This document shows positions 30,284 to 41,864 of a DNA stretch of 64,000 nucleotides, piece after piece. The position numbers and the translations under genes are program-made. This stretch comes from Micrasema longulum (Eukaryota; Arthropoda; Insecta; Trichoptera; Brachycentridae), in the NCBI GenBank assembly GCA_022494885.1, contig JAGVSM010001714.1:123009-187008 (forward strand). The letters run 5' to 3'. Position 1 is the stretch's first letter. Every line of letters starts with the position of its first letter. Under the pieces are notes generated by a model. It ran no database searches and was not told where the DNA came from. It saw only the letters and a list, made by a program, of their open reading frames with translations.

Positions 30284-30350
30284 TACCATCATTATTTTCC
30301 TGTCAGCACCCAGGGGTGCATAGGGCACTGTATTGGCATCAGAATCTGAA
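30284..30350 (-). repeat. SINE-1 tail fragment
   Basis: ACCATCATTATTTTCCTGTC, GGTGCATAGGGCACTGTATT match the reverse complement of the SINE-1 3' end. Confidence 0.6.
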
Positions 30351-30366
30351 GATAGACTGTAAGTAA

Positions 30367-30638
30367 GTCGGCCTTGTGGTGTAATGATTAGTGCGTTCTC
30401 GGGTCGGCTCAAGAGGTCTCGGGTTCGATTCCCGACATGGTTGATATGAAATATTTGGTTAAAAGGGTGTTATTACGCTACAATATTTGATGGCTCCTGG
30501 ACTGGTACCTGAACTGGGACATGTGAACAAAATGTGAACAACAAAATGGACATGTGAACAAAAAAAGATGCGGTGCGATTGGTGTACCAATGCAGTAGCC
30601 TCTGCACCAATAAGTGAGGAAAGGGAATGATGATAATG
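30367..30638 (+). repeat. SINE-1 (headless form), near full length
   Basis: TCGGCCTTGTGGTGTAATGA, then a short insertion (TCTCGGGTCGGCTC), GGGTTCGATTCCCGACATGG, TTGATATGAAATATTTGG, CTCCTGGACTGGTACCTGAA, GCGATTGGTGTACCAATGCA, AGGAAAGGGAATGATGATAA. A CATGTGAACAAAA unit is triplicated at about 30518-30562. Confidence 0.85.
30377..30432 (+). promoter_or_regulatory. Internal Pol III promoter of SINE-1
   Basis: A-box-like TGGTGTAATGATTAG (30377-30391) and B box GGTTCGATTCC (30422-30432). Confidence 0.6.
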
Positions 30639-30639
30639 G

Positions 30640-30712
30640 TAAGGTGATCTGTTTTATACTTTAGGTATCATTCCAGGGACTGTAAAATATTGCAGTAAAA
30701 GCACCCTTCACA
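30640..30712 (-). repeat. SINE-1 fragment in inverse orientation
   Basis: GGTAAGGTGATCTGTTTTAT, CTTTAGGTATCATTCCAGGG, ACTGTAAAATATT match the inverse tail segment. It follows directly after the plus copy, making an inverted pair. Confidence 0.55.
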
Positions 30713-31012
30713 CACACGAAAACCGTTTTAAAGACCGTACGTCTTCCAATTAGTTTACGTTATAAAAAACGTTATAAATTTTCGTTGTAAACAAACGATT
30801 TCCTCTTTTATAATTTCAGTTTCACAAATCTTGATTTTAATTGAATTAAGTGTACTGCTTTCATTGCCCCTTTCACTGTGAGATTGGAAAATTATGTAGA
30901 GGGCTTATGTCGGATATTGTCAACCCTCTTCGTGGCCAAATTGCAAACGCGAATGATAGCAAAAACGTGATGCCACATACTTTATAAATATTGCAGTGTT
31001 AAATAATTATTA

Positions 31013-31197
31013 GCTGCCCCCATGATGTAGTTGGACGTTTGACTCACGCGGGGAAGGTTCTGTGTTGGATTCCCGGTGAGAACACAAAAATCTTATGATA
31101 TATAATACAAATACAAATAAAAATTACATTGTAATTTTTCTTAAGTGTTGAAATTTACCCCTGTAATCGTGCCTCTTGGTCTGTTGTGGTGCCAGAA
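31013..31197 (+). repeat. SINE-2 copy
   Basis: GCTGCCCCCATGATGTAGTT, GACTCACGCGGGGAAGGTTC, a mutated B box (GTGTTGGATTCCCGG), then CTTGGTCTGTTGTGGTGCCA. The middle of the body is enlarged by an AAATACAAATAA-like stretch. Confidence 0.7.
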
Positions 31198-31202
31198 ACT
31201 TC

Positions 31203-31345
31203 AATTTAAATAAACATTTCACGTCGATCCTGGCACGAATCGAACCCGAGACTCCGAGAATGGCAGGCGAATGCACCAACACTACACTACGAGGTAGACA
31301 TGTCTCCATTTTCACTCGACAGGTTTTTTAAAGTAAGGAATACAT
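31203..31345 (-). repeat. SINE-1 (headed form) fragment
   Basis: CATTTCACGTCGATCCTGGC, ACGAATCGAACCCGAGACTC, CACCAACACTACACTACGAG, then the head (TTTTCACTCGACAGGTTTTT). It abuts the SINE-2 copy, in opposite orientation. Confidence 0.7.
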
Positions 31346-31346
31346 T

Positions 31347-31733
31347 TTTTATTCGATTATACAATGTGTTTTGGTAAAGTAATTAATAAATAAATAAATC
31401 TTTCTCTATTTTAAAATTTTGTTCTTCGACTTCTGTTGTTTTTTATTTTTTTTTATTTCAGATACAAAAACTTGTTCCTAAGCGTATTGTCATTCACGGG
31501 TCTCGTCGAGATTGCGTTTTAAATTAATCCTCTTATGTGAATGCAAGATTTATAAATACATAAATTGGGTGACAACAGCTGTTGTCATCTGTTTAATATG
31601 AAGGGATGTTTATCAACCATGATATTATTGAGAAATAAAATATAAAATTACAGGCCATCGTGATAATCATTAAACACAAGCGGACAAATAAGTAATATTT
31701 ATACTGACGTATTTCATTATATGAAATGTGTCA
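31347..31733. other. A+T-rich stretch, nothing recognised
   Basis: No motif or match. Confidence 0.3.
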
Positions 31734-31734
31734 A

Positions 31735-31832
31735 TCGAAGCTAGACTGGGACAGCGGGGTTTTAGTACCAACACTCGTGCATGGAAGCGAAACATGGAAC
31801 TGGCAGAGGAAGGATGAAAGCACAGCAAGCAA
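31735..31832 (+). pseudogene. Fragment of the 49092-type LINE
   Basis: GGGGTTTTAGTACCAACACT and GGAAGCGAAACATGGAACTG encode GVLVPTL and GSETWNWQRKDES, as in the LINE at 49092-49811. Confidence 0.6.
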
Positions 31833-31834
31833 AT

Positions 31835-32495
31835 ATATTGTTTTCAATGTTTAAAATATATATTTAAGAACCAAATTTATTTACAAGTAATTCAAATAGA
31901 TCAAGTCAAAGAAGGAATCGTTTGTTAGAAATACATTGTAAAACGAGGCTCGCACAGAGACATTCATATTTTATGGGCCTAAATTTTTTTTATTTTTTTT
32001 TTACTGATAATATTTCTTTGATTACAAACTTTCAAAATTTTCCTTCTTTTAAAAAACATGCACTATCCTGAATTCAAACTAAAGATATGAACTCTCTTTT
32101 TCTATGATTTATTTTGATGCCCTTTAATAATAAGGAATATTTTTGTGTTTTTTTTTTAATATTTTTTTTTTCTTTTTTAATACTTTTTTAATTTTATAGT
32201 AATTAATACTATAAAAAAACCATATTATCTCTTACAGAATATTTTATTTTTTCTTTCTTATGTTACACAAAAATAATTTAACTGTCCATTATTTATTATT
32301 GGAGCAAAAATTTATTAACATTTTCTTGTATACCCACGAACAGGCCATGCCTTTGTGGGATTTTTTGTTTACTATTTTTACTATTAATATATACTTCATT
32401 GCTATGTAATCATGCTTTATTTTTTTAATATTCTGTTTTATCATTTTTGTTTATTGTAAAAAAACAAAATAAAATAAATTTAAAAAAAATAATAA
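31835..32495. other. T-rich low-complexity stretch
   Basis: Long T runs, no gene. Confidence 0.4.
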
Positions 32496-32499
32496 AAAA

Positions 32500-32915
32500 A
32501 ACAGTGATGCGGTCGAAATGCGGTCGCTAAGATGAATATGAGGGAAAGCAATGTATGACAGTGTTAAGAATGGTGAACTCAGACGAGAGTGCAAATCCGA
32601 GGTAGGTGTAATTGATAAGATTGAGAAAGAGTCACTAAGGTGGTCTGGGATAGCGGAATGAATGAATGGTGAAAGAAAGATAAACAGACATACACGGCTA
32701 GAATCAATAGTAACGTAGGACATGGACGACCAAGAAAGACGTGGCATGATCAGATAAATCAAAATCTCAAGTCTGGTCACGTCGAAAGCAGACACAACCG
32801 AAGGGCAGGTATGACAAGATGTAGAACGTGGAAGAAGCTAGGAATGTATGTCAGGATAGACGTGTGTGACAGTCCATCCTCTTTACCTACCCCTACTGTG
32901 AAATGACGTGGTGGT
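32500..32915 (+). pseudogene. Decayed copy of the 49092-type LINE C-terminus
   Basis: Successive matches to the intact copy: a MYDSVKNGELR.EC.. stretch, GVIDKIEKESLRWSGI, AGAAAGATAAACAGACATAC, GGACGACCAAGAAAGACGTG (GRPRKTWHDQ), CTCAAGTCTGGTCACGTCGA, CAGGATAGACG, CTACCCCTACTGTGAAATGA (the AYPY end). Stops and frameshifts are frequent. It closely matches 19485-19745. Confidence 0.7.
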
Positions 32916-33054
32916 AGCAGTAGTATTTCATTAAAAATAAAACAATTAATAATTAATATATAAATGTTTTTTAAATAATTAAAAGATTTTATATGTGGAT
33001 ATAGGTTTGTAGTATTTAAAAAACGGAAAAAATATTTCGAAGCTATTCGACAGG

Positions 33055-33200
33055 GTTTTTAATATTTATTTATTTAAACACTTTTAAATACATATGAAGT
33101 TCACATACATATGCATAAGGGCGGGCATATTGCCTTAAGGCAATTTCTTCCTACCTACCCAAACCGTTCAATTTGAGAAAATCGGTGGTACGAGTATATG
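33055..33200 (-). repeat. Dispersed repeat F, copy 2
   Basis: See 20535-20735; identical over GCATAAGGGCGGGCATATTG and most of the following 50 bases. Confidence 0.65.
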
Positions 33201-33204
33201 AACA

Positions 33205-33910
33205 CATTGTTGGTTTAATATAATATTTTCATGATAAAACAAATGTGCATTTTTGTAAGAAACAAAAATAATAAACTCTTATTTATATACAGTATTTAAA
33301 AAAATATATTGAACTACTTACATATTAACTAGAAAATATACAAACGATAAAAAAAAAATTGGAGAGAAGATATTGCCTTGTCGGGTTAGTTTCATACATT
33401 TTATATGTATTTAGTGTTAATTAGGTTGTGTTCCTTTTTTTCCAAATGAAGAGAACAAGAGGACACAAGAAAAAAATATGTCAATAAAGAGTTCTCCGTC
33501 ATTATTTAACAACAAATTACTAAACAATTTATAGCATCTTCACCGTACACTGCGCAAATATCACGAGCAGCTTTGGCAACTTTATTTTCTCGATTGAACG
33601 CGTACCAAAAGAGGTCTCTAAAATGCAAACTTTCGTCTCCTTGACATTTTATTTTGAAGGCTCGTATCTAATAAAATAATATTTGTAACGAAAAAGCAAA
33701 CAAAATATCTTGTAGAACCGAAATTTTTCTTTTGAACGACGTATAATTTTACGTTGTTTTACTTTTAATGCTCATTTTTAAATTTGGTAAAACACTCAGA
33801 TCATTTAAGTTGATACCTAATATTTTAATATTCACATATTTTTTTGTATCTTTAGTATTAATTTATGTTATTTTTGAAAACTGAATAAATAAATTAAATT
33901 GTAGGTAAAT
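33205..33910. other. A+T-rich stretch, nothing recognised
   Basis: No motif or match. Confidence 0.35.
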
Positions 33911-33914
33911 TCAA

Positions 33915-34200
33915 AGATTTTACAACATAGAGGGACAAGAATTTTGAGAAGTGAATATGGGAGACTAAGAATTAACTGGGCATTACCCGTCATTGACTAG
34001 TTTAAGTGATAACTTTACGCATTGAGTAACATTTACTATTCGGCCTTTGTTCCTCATCTTCTTCATCTGTTGACAGGTCATAAGCCCTGTAAATGCATAG
34101 ACTTTCATATTCCCTCCTCAGAGATGTTTCCCTCTCTGTTGCAATAAATTTTAATTTTGATAACACCCAGAGGAGTGAAATCTAGCCTTGTCTACAATCA
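33915..34200. repeat. Repeat A, foldback copy (plus half then minus half)
   Basis: Positions 33925-34073 run in plus orientation to the CATCTGTTGACA block. At 34074 the sequence turns to inverse (GGTCATAAGCCCTGTAAATG, TTTCCCTCTCTGTTGCAATA) and ends in the inverse head (CTAGCCTTGTCTACAA) at about 34190. Confidence 0.75.
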
Positions 34201-34204
34201 TTTA

Positions 34205-34632
34205 GTATGACTGGAGACAATTGAAATAAAATATCATTTTGAGTGTTTAATGTGATTTAAATAATTGGTTTTTAAGATGACTGAAATCATAAATAATTAT
34301 AAAATAAAAGTACACAATTAATCTTAATAATAACTTTAATTATGTCGATTGCAATAATTTGACTAATCAAGTCATTAACACGTAGTACCGGCCGAATACA
34401 CATAGAATTTACCCTTTGCCCGGCCCATTTTTGTGAAATTTCATGATTTGTGAAGGGTTTCAAAAGTGTCATAATTATGAAAATTCTAGGTTAAATCAAT
34501 TCAAACTTCTCATACTTATTTGAAACAAATAAATAAATAAAAAAAATGTACGATAGTTTTGCCAACATTGGCCTTTAGGGACATTGCGCATTGCAATGTT
34601 TGCACATATACAGGGTCTCATTCCTTTTTTTG
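34205..34632. other. A+T-rich stretch, nothing recognised
   Basis: No motif or match. Confidence 0.3.
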
Positions 34633-34634
34633 TG

Positions 34635-34859
34635 CTTTATATCCCGGAGCCGTGTAAACACGTGATTATTACAACCATGCGTTGTGTCCCGGTCCCGTGT
34701 TTTCACATGGTTTAACAGCAGCGAAAAAGTACTAATAAAAGTCACTAGATATCAATAAAATGCGCTTTTTTAGACATCTGGTAAAGCACGTGAAAACACG
34801 GGACCGGTACACAAGTATGGTTATATAATCACGTGTTTACATGGCTCCGGGATACAAAG
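34635..34859. mobile_element. MITE with about 70-bp terminal inverted repeats
   Basis: Left arm 34635-34707 and right arm 34790-34859 pair with roughly 87% identity. Ends are CTTTATATCCCGGAGCC and, inward from the right, CTTTGTATCCCGGAGCC. Both arms contain TAAACACGTGATTAT and CGGTCCCGTGTTTTCAC. The spacer is 82 bp. There is no coding capacity and the target duplication is unclear. Confidence 0.8.
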
Positions 34860-34861
34860 TG

Positions 34862-35765
34862 TTCATAATTTTCCTTAAATTATGACAAAAATGTTTAGTG
34901 TCATTCCCATAGATATATTAAATACCCTATTCAGTGGTCATTCCTTATAGTCGTACTATTTATAAATATTTTTAATTTTTGTACCACAAAAGTATGCGTA
35001 TTATTGAATTATGGTTATAAAATCACGCCTAATAATGCATTTTATTAAAAAACATTTTGATAGCTCCATATCAAGAAGAAACGGAGTTAAAATGTGTCAG
35101 GTGTTGAAACATTAAGGAGTTAATACATTGAGGCAGAAATACCTAAGGAAGACAAATGTGACATAAATATGTGTCTAGAAAATTGAGAAAGAGATACCGA
35201 CGCAAGAATGTGAGGCTTCTTAAAACATTAAAAAATTTAAATAACAGATCTCCCGACTGTAGAATTATAAACTATTTATCCTCTGGCCAGGCCATTAGTA
35301 AGTAAATTGCTTCATTTAAAAAATATATCCATTAAAAAACAGTATTTTACATCGGCGCTAATAATAACATTGTACTTGTCAAAACAGATTTGAATGTCAC
35401 GGGAGTTGAAATGCGTGATTAATGTCTGTTTGTTCTTTTGCCTTTTACTATTGTATATTATGTGTGTATGTCGGTACTTTAACAAATATTACTAATAAAA
35501 TACTACAGCAAAGTTTGCTACGGAATCATCGCTAGCTCAGAACAGGTTATCCATAGTGAGATACGTAGCAACCATACTTACAATTCATAAAACTAGTGTA
35601 CTTTATTTACTTGTATTATTGCATGAATGAAGCTTTACAAAATTATAATAAACGCCAAATTTGTCGGCAATAAATATAAAAATTTAAAATGACATGGATA
35701 TTTGGTCCGATATTACAATGAGCAGTAAATAGTTATTTTCAATTTTCAATAAAGTAAAATCGAGT
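34862..35765. other. A+T-rich stretch, nothing recognised
   Basis: No motif or match. Confidence 0.35.
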
Positions 35766-35769
35766 TTTT

Positions 35770-35945
35770 TGTACGACAAATTCTAATACTTCTTCTTCTT
35801 CTTTCAGTCTGAAACCGTCTACTCCTGAACGTGGCCTCCTCCATCCTCCTCCACGGACGGTCTCGGGCTCTTTGCATCCACGCTGTTCCTGCATACCTCG
35901 CATTCCGTCTCTCCAGCGGAGCTGTGCCCCGATTACGAACAATGT
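35770..35945 (-). repeat. Retroelement 3' end (LINE/SINE) with GAAGAA tail
   Basis: Minus orientation: CACGTTCAGGAGTAGACGGT, TTCAGACTGAAAG, then AAGAAGAAGAAG. A trinucleotide tail after a G+C-rich body is typical of RTE/CR1-like 3' ends. The reading frame through it (VDGFRLKEEEE) is not a gene. Confidence 0.5.
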
Positions 35946-35947
35946 CT

Positions 35948-36405
35948 TCATTTGTACATATCGAGACGGTAGGTACACTTAACTTCTGTACTATCTCTAT
36001 CTACCTCAGTATGTTCTACTGAATTGTCATCTCGACGTCATATGATCGAATCCAACCAATGATTGACCCCGAAAATTTGGTCCGCGTTCCTTACTTCATT
36101 AAAATTTAATATAATTTTCATTTATAGTTTAAAAAGTCTTCTGTGATAAAAAGTGCCCACATAAAAGCCTTTATAAACTCCAACAAATCCCAATTCAAGC
36201 AAAAAATGCTTGCATGAACATGATGTTTATATTAATTTTGACAATTACCAAGACTCTATGCTTAACGATCGTCTGTATTTATCTACCGAGTGATTACAAA
36301 GCCGGCTCTATTAACGTCTCGATACGTACACTTAGGAAGATAGTAAAACAGATAGAAAAATAAAGTTAAACTCAATTTATTTTTTATGATGGCAACATTT
36401 TACGC
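35948..36405. other. Unassigned stretch
   Basis: No motif or match. Confidence 0.3.
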
Positions 36406-36407
36406 CT

Positions 36408-36832
36408 ATATGCTCTTATATGTTTGTAGGGAAGAATCTAGCCACATTATCCGTGTATCTAGGCGTTCGTTTTCAAAACTGACAGTTGTGCCAGAATTCA
36501 ATTTGACTTCGAAATTTACTTATTTCTTTCTCATATGTTTAATAGGCTTTTAACAACAAAAGTGCCAACCTAATAAGGATTAAAAATTTAAATAAACCGT
36601 AATAAAAGGAAAAAATTACTCGGTAGAACAATTTTTTTGGCACTTTTTATGCAAAGATTTGCGTATCGAGGGGTACTAGACCCATCGGTACAAACCGATG
36701 TGCTTGGATCAAACATGATGGGGGAAGATTGGTACTGTATCTTCGTAATTACTCGAAATAATTTATCTTCAAATATACCTTCATGGTGCAGGTATGACGT
36801 CCTTAGCTTCCCATCATAATCGCGGCCACTGG
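36408..36832 (-). repeat. Dispersed repeat H, copy 2
   Basis: Aligns with 5722-6282 (see there). The minus-strand frame reads RDYDGKLRTSYLHHEGIFED, parallel to copy 1. Confidence 0.6.
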
Positions 36833-36834
36833 GT

Positions 36835-37265
36835 CGTCCGGAGTGTCTGTTAGTGATCCGAGGGCGCCAGCACAGCACGCGTTTCATCCATCTATCGTCT
36901 AAGCTGTGATGCAACTATTTCAATAACGTCAAGGTTATAAGAAAAATTTAATCAATTGCATTTTGTCCGATCAATCAGTTCATGGTTGTCCACGGGATAA
37001 AAAAATGTTGTGGAAGTCATAAAAGATAACAAAAAAATCGTTATTTTCGACCCATCTTAATACACAGTGGATTAAGTGATCGTTTAAACCAGAAAATGAT
37101 TGGTTATGAGCTTTGCAAATGGTTTGATTCACACATTCCCTTACATTTCATTTATCTCAATTGAGATATTTTTCCGTGATAATTTATTCGTGTATTTTGA
37201 GATATTGGTATAATTATATAAAATCCTTACAGAATTATCCTGTATTAGTCTATAAGCCACCTCAA
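36835..37265. other. Unassigned stretch
   Basis: Positions 36835-36915 are G+C-richer. No gene motif. Confidence 0.3.
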
Positions 37266-37269
37266 ACAA

Positions 37270-37465
37270 ATAATATTTCACGTCGATCCTACCAGGAATA
37301 AGGCCCGGGACCTCAGGCGTGACGGGCAAACGTACTAACCAGTCCAACACGAGGCCGGCTAATCTCCAATCGATTTCCTTTTTTAGAAATTTGCAAATAA
37401 GTTAAAACACTCGTCTTGGTTTCTGGTTCTATTTCACACAGCAAAACTGTCTTCTTGAAAAATTC
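37270..37465 (-). repeat. SINE-1 (headed form) copy
   Basis: TATTTCACGTCGATCCTACC, AGGAATAAGGCCCGGGACCT, ACCAGTCCAACACGAGGCCG, then the head (TCTGGTTCTATTTCACACAG, TGTCTTCTTGAAAAATTC). Confidence 0.75.
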
Positions 37466-37467
37466 TC

Positions 37468-37895
37468 AGACTGAATTTAATTCCTCAAATTCTTAAATAC
37501 TATTTTGGAAATTAGAAATCAACAAATTTAGAATTTGGATTTTATAAGCTCATAAGCAGATACTTAACTTTTATAGCTGTCACATCAAGGAACAATGTTT
37601 ACTGAAACAATATTAGTTTATAATCGATAAAACATCATTTAACATTGTCATTAAATGTAATTACTAGTATTTAAAATAGTGTAATTAAGAAAGAGTATTT
37701 AATTTCACAGCATGGGGTTACATAAATTTAGGAATTATTTTAATAAACATGTGTGTTTAACATAATATTTCTATAAAATCTTGTGTAAATCTCGTAGGTA
37801 TGGGTCAAAAAATGGTACAAGATTTGACTGAATGAATATTGTGTCGTGTAAAACACAAATTCACTGAAATCTGAGGTTAAATTCATAAAATAAGA
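37468..37895. other. A+T-rich stretch
   Basis: May include the decayed upstream part of the next LINE. Nothing is recognisable. Confidence 0.3.
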
Positions 37896-37897
37896 AC

Positions 37898-38710
37898 GCG
37901 TAATACAAAAGTAGATAAGGCGTATAGACTTCTAGGGTTTATCTTACGAATCTCCAAGCCATTCTCATCACCAAATACACTCAAACTTCTTTACTATACT
38001 TATGTGCGTAGTCAACTCGAATTTGCTTCATCAGTATGGTCCCATCTTTGATTACTTTTAAAATAGAAGTACTACAAAAAAGGCGTCTTAGATGTGATTT
38101 AATTTTTCTTTTCAAAATTCTAAATAATATAGTTGATTCGCCGTATCTTTTACAAAATATTGGTTTCCGTTGCCCTCTTCCCTATAACAGATTAAATTCC
38201 CTTTTTATGTACCAACTTGTAAAAACAATTAAACCTCGAATTCATTCATTAGAAATGAAAGAACCTGTAGAAATTATAATGGACTCAGTATTGATATAGA
38301 CATTTTTAACTGCACGTTGCATTTGTACAGAAAATTTCTTTATGGGGTCGATTATTTGGGATAGTTGCTGAATGTGCATATTGAGTGGTTTATGCTATGT
38401 ATATGTGCCGCATGTAATGTAAATGTTTGTGTATGTTTTATATGTGCGTTCATGTGTGTGTGTGGATGGCTCGGAGTGTGCATTCGGTGTTTTTATTTAT
38501 TTTAATTTATTACCTCTATGGAAAATGCAAATGTTAACAATTGTTCTTTTCTCACTTGAAATTCTTATTTATTTATTTTTTTTGTCACATTTAATGTTTA
38601 TATCTTTTGCATAATTTATGAAAACTTAATTGGTCTTTTTATGTAGAAAAAATGTTGTTTTTAATACTTTTTATGTATGACTGTATGTTTTTTGAATAAA
38701 ATAAAATTTC
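37898..38710 (+). pseudogene. LINE group 3 C-terminus with 3' UTR
   Basis: The frame reads KVDKAYRLLGFILRISKPF, LLYYTYVRSQLEFASSVWS, then shifts (near 38036) to SLITFKIEVLQKRRLRCDLI, FLFKILNNIVDSPYLLQNIG and PLPYNRLNSLF. These are the LGFI.R, L...YVRS.LE.AS.VWS, LQKRR, F.FKILNN..D.P.LL and P.R blocks of a LINE ORF2 C-terminus. The 3' UTR (38300-38710) has a TG-rich stretch and ends in GAATAAAATAAAATTT. Positions 38330-38590 recur, with a deletion, at 56640-56830. Confidence 0.75.
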
Positions 38711-38714
38711 AAAA

Positions 38715-40055
38715 ATAAAAACGCGTCCTATTTTAAAAAAAATATTTGAACCACGATCTGCCGGCGCATCTTACGCTTGTGAAACTTTACTGTCAACGCA
38801 TATTTGTGGATGCTTCTGTCACTTTATTTAACCTAGATCTTATTTATTTCTGCCTTGACTTTAGCCTTTATTTTTTGGATATACTCATTTTCATTAAGGA
38901 TGACGATCCATGTTACTTCAGAAACCCGATATTGAGTTAGTAGTCACGTCGTCACAAGATAGCTCATTTTGTCAACTGAACAGCCAGTTATCAGTCATGG
39001 CACAGAAAACATTTTTGCATTGAGCACGCATACGTACAATTTTCAATCGTAAAGACTGCCCCGTGTAAAATAGCTAATAAAATGGACCAAGATTTGGCAA
39101 AATAATCATTAAAATAGAAACCGCACAAAATCTTTCCATCACGGTTTTTTGACATGAAACACGAACTTAATTATTAATGTTCCTTAGAACAATATTGTGT
39201 TTATATAGAAACAAAATAATTGTCATGAATAAATTTGGACACATAGGTTACAATAAAACTTTAATTATCTATTTCGTCAATCTCTGCAGCGACCAAACAT
39301 TTAAAAAATGATTTATTTATCCAAATATTTTTAATGTATCGAAATTTTCGTAGACGAGTTGTGAATTTAACCCTTTTAGAGTTTAATGATGCATTAGAGA
39401 AATTTTAAAAAAAATATTTTTTATTAATAAATTTCGTAAAAGGTACATGTCTACTTATACACATCTAGTAAATGTTGTACTAATTATAATATATAAAATA
39501 ATAATAATTTTACTAACTATACCAATAAAAAAATAATGTAGTTTTTACACGTGTTCAGAAAATTTCTTTAGATTTACTTTAAATTTATTTATTGATATAT
39601 TATTTTTGATAGTTATGAATAGATAGAATATGTGCATAATCTGTGTAGTGTCGGCGCATGAGCAGATAGTTCTCTTGTAACCATTGAGAGATGACATTCC
39701 ATACGGATATGTATACCCAAGCTAAAAAGTCATCCTCGAAGGAAAGGGAATGACCAGCGAAGGGAGCAAGTGTCACACGTCATAATGATGTCGTCTTTGG
39801 CGAGCAAAACACGTAGTACGGTAAAATCACTGACTATTTACATCGATCTACTGTAAGTTCTATCCAGTATGTCGCTCCCTTCCGCATACGCGTCACCTTT
39901 GTTTAACGTTTTACTATACGCCCGACTAACTGAGCAGGACAGAGACGGGAGATAGTTCACGACTGGTAACGTATTAATTAAACGTTTTTTAACATTGAAA
40001 TAGTATTGGTTAAGATAAAAACATTGAAAAAGATCACGCCTCTTCATACAGCAGG
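38715..40055. other. Long stretch without a recognised gene
   Basis: A+T-rich except 39650-39960, which is somewhat G+C-richer and single-copy here. Open frames at 38746-38940 and 39838-40047 have no family motif. Confidence 0.35.
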
Positions 40056-40057
40056 CT

Positions 40058-40640
40058 GGTGGAGTTTATTTATTTATTTTAATGAAACAAACAGTCGACA
40101 ATGATATAGTAACATTAAAAAAAATACAGTTTAAAGACAGACCAGCAAAGTTTCTAAATAAGAATCATATTTATTATTTAATTGTGTTTTAACAACAGGG
40201 TGTGTTTATGTTTTTTTGTATGAGAGTAAGTGTAGATGTGTGTATTAGTGTAGAAGTAAGTGTTCAGGTGTGTGTAAGTGTGAGCATCATTAAATAGTAA
40301 GTGAGATCGTATGGCAGCCAGAAATAGGAAGTCTTAATTTATTTTTAAATAAATTAAGGGGCATATAAAATATATCTATAGATGAAAAAAAAGCATTTAA
40401 GTTAGAGCAAGAACAATAGAGGAAAGAGTGTTGTGCATAGTTAGTGCTAAGACTGGTAGATGGAACAAATACTTATTTCTTGTCGCGCGAAACGGGACAT
40501 TGAGATTAATTTTCGAGAGTAGGTTAAAAGAGTCTACTTTATTATTTAATAATGTATGTAAATAGCATAATTCAGATACATAGCGTCTATTTTAAAGGAG
40601 GTCGTCGTACAGTGCGTCTATTTTCAATTTTGGAGTTGCG
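40058..40640 (-). pseudogene. LINE relic, C-terminus and 3' UTR
   Basis: The low side begins TTTATTTATTTATTTTAATG (A-rich tail seen inverted). At about 40590-40420 the minus strand reads YLHTLLNNKVDSFNLLSKIN, LNVPFRATRNKYLFHLP, matching the F.YKLLN..VD.P.LLSKI.FNVP.R.TR region. A TGTG-rich 3' UTR segment lies at 40200-40290. Dead copy without the RT core. Confidence 0.65.
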
Positions 40641-40704
40641 CAACCTTCCTTCCCCAACAATACAGCCATCTTAGGACGAGGTATTCTTCACACCTCGTCC
40701 ACTC

Positions 40705-41510
40705 CTCAACAATTAGAGTAATAATGTTGTTAATTTGCAAGCCTGGAGCCATGGATTCGCTCGCAAGTGAAATAAGAAGTGAATTTACTTTAATCATTAT
40801 TAATGTGGGTACGTAATTTACTGTTTATTGTAAATAAATTACGATTGTATCATAAAGTATAAGCTAAAATAAATGTAATTATAAAATCAGCAGGAATCTA
40901 AGCGTTCTTCTCTCATATTATTGCTATATTTCTTGAATGTGAGGTATGAATTAAATACAAAATAATGGCATTCGGTAGGAATACTAAAAATACGGGTTTT
41001 CATTCTCCTCTATGGCGCTACATTTCAGAGTGGGATTTGGTCTGTATTTTTAAATCAAAACTACAGCTCTGTTTCTTTTTTTTTAATTTAAAATATTCAA
41101 CGGGAATATCTATGTGTTTTATATTATTGCAAGTGCGTATTGATATTAATTTTTAAAAAGTGCAAACTAAATTTATTGAAAATCTATGTATATCAAATAC
41201 AAAACGTAAATGAAAAAATATACAATAAAATTCGAATGATCTGGATTAACGAGTGCCAGATTTTATTGCTTTTTAAATAATACAGCGAATCTGAAGAACA
41301 AAAAAAACTAACTTGAACATGTCCAGCAAAGCTAATTGCAAAATTAAATTAAAGACTTTTTATTTTTTTTATTTCCTGATAATGATATGGATATTTGGCA
41401 ATGCGGATGACTGGAGTTCGGATAACTGTTTATTTATAATGTAGCCTGCAGAAAAAACCTCGGCTTTACGGGAACAATAATACGATTATATGTATGCTAT
41501 GAAAAAAAAA
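40705..41510. other. A+T-rich stretch, nothing recognised
   Basis: No motif or match. Confidence 0.35.
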
Positions 41511-41511
41511 T

Positions 41512-41740
41512 AGGTCTAGGCAGATGAAGAATACAGTTCTGTATGTGAAATAAAACCAGAGCCGGGAACTATTGACTTGATCGCTACTCTCAAGGAAAAT
41601 CTCGAAAAGAAAAAAACAAGTATAACTAAGTCCGCCTCGTAGGTAGTGGTTGGCTTGTTCGCCTAATATGCTTGAGATTTTGAGCTTGATTCCTAGAGGG
41701 GTGGACATAAAATATTGGTTTTTATGTTTCAAAATTAAAA
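41512..41740 (+). repeat. SINE-1 (headed form) copy
   Basis: Head: CAGATGAAGAATACAGTTCT, GTGAAATAAAACCAGAGCCG. Body: CCGCCTCGTAGGTAGTGGTT, a B-box remnant GAGCTTGATTCCTAGAGGGG. Then ACATAAAATATTGG. The tail is missing. Confidence 0.75.
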
Positions 41741-41864
41741 TAATGACATAAAATGTCCTTTTTTTTCTATGACAATCTCCTTATATGTAAATTGAGTTAA
41801 TCTTAAAACTGTTACTTTCCGAAAAAACGACTGGTTCTTGTGCATAGAGAGCTATTTTCACAGT

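Noticed and set aside
31835..32495. Coding region in T-rich DNA
   Set aside because: Homopolymer-rich, with no frame showing any family motif on either strand.
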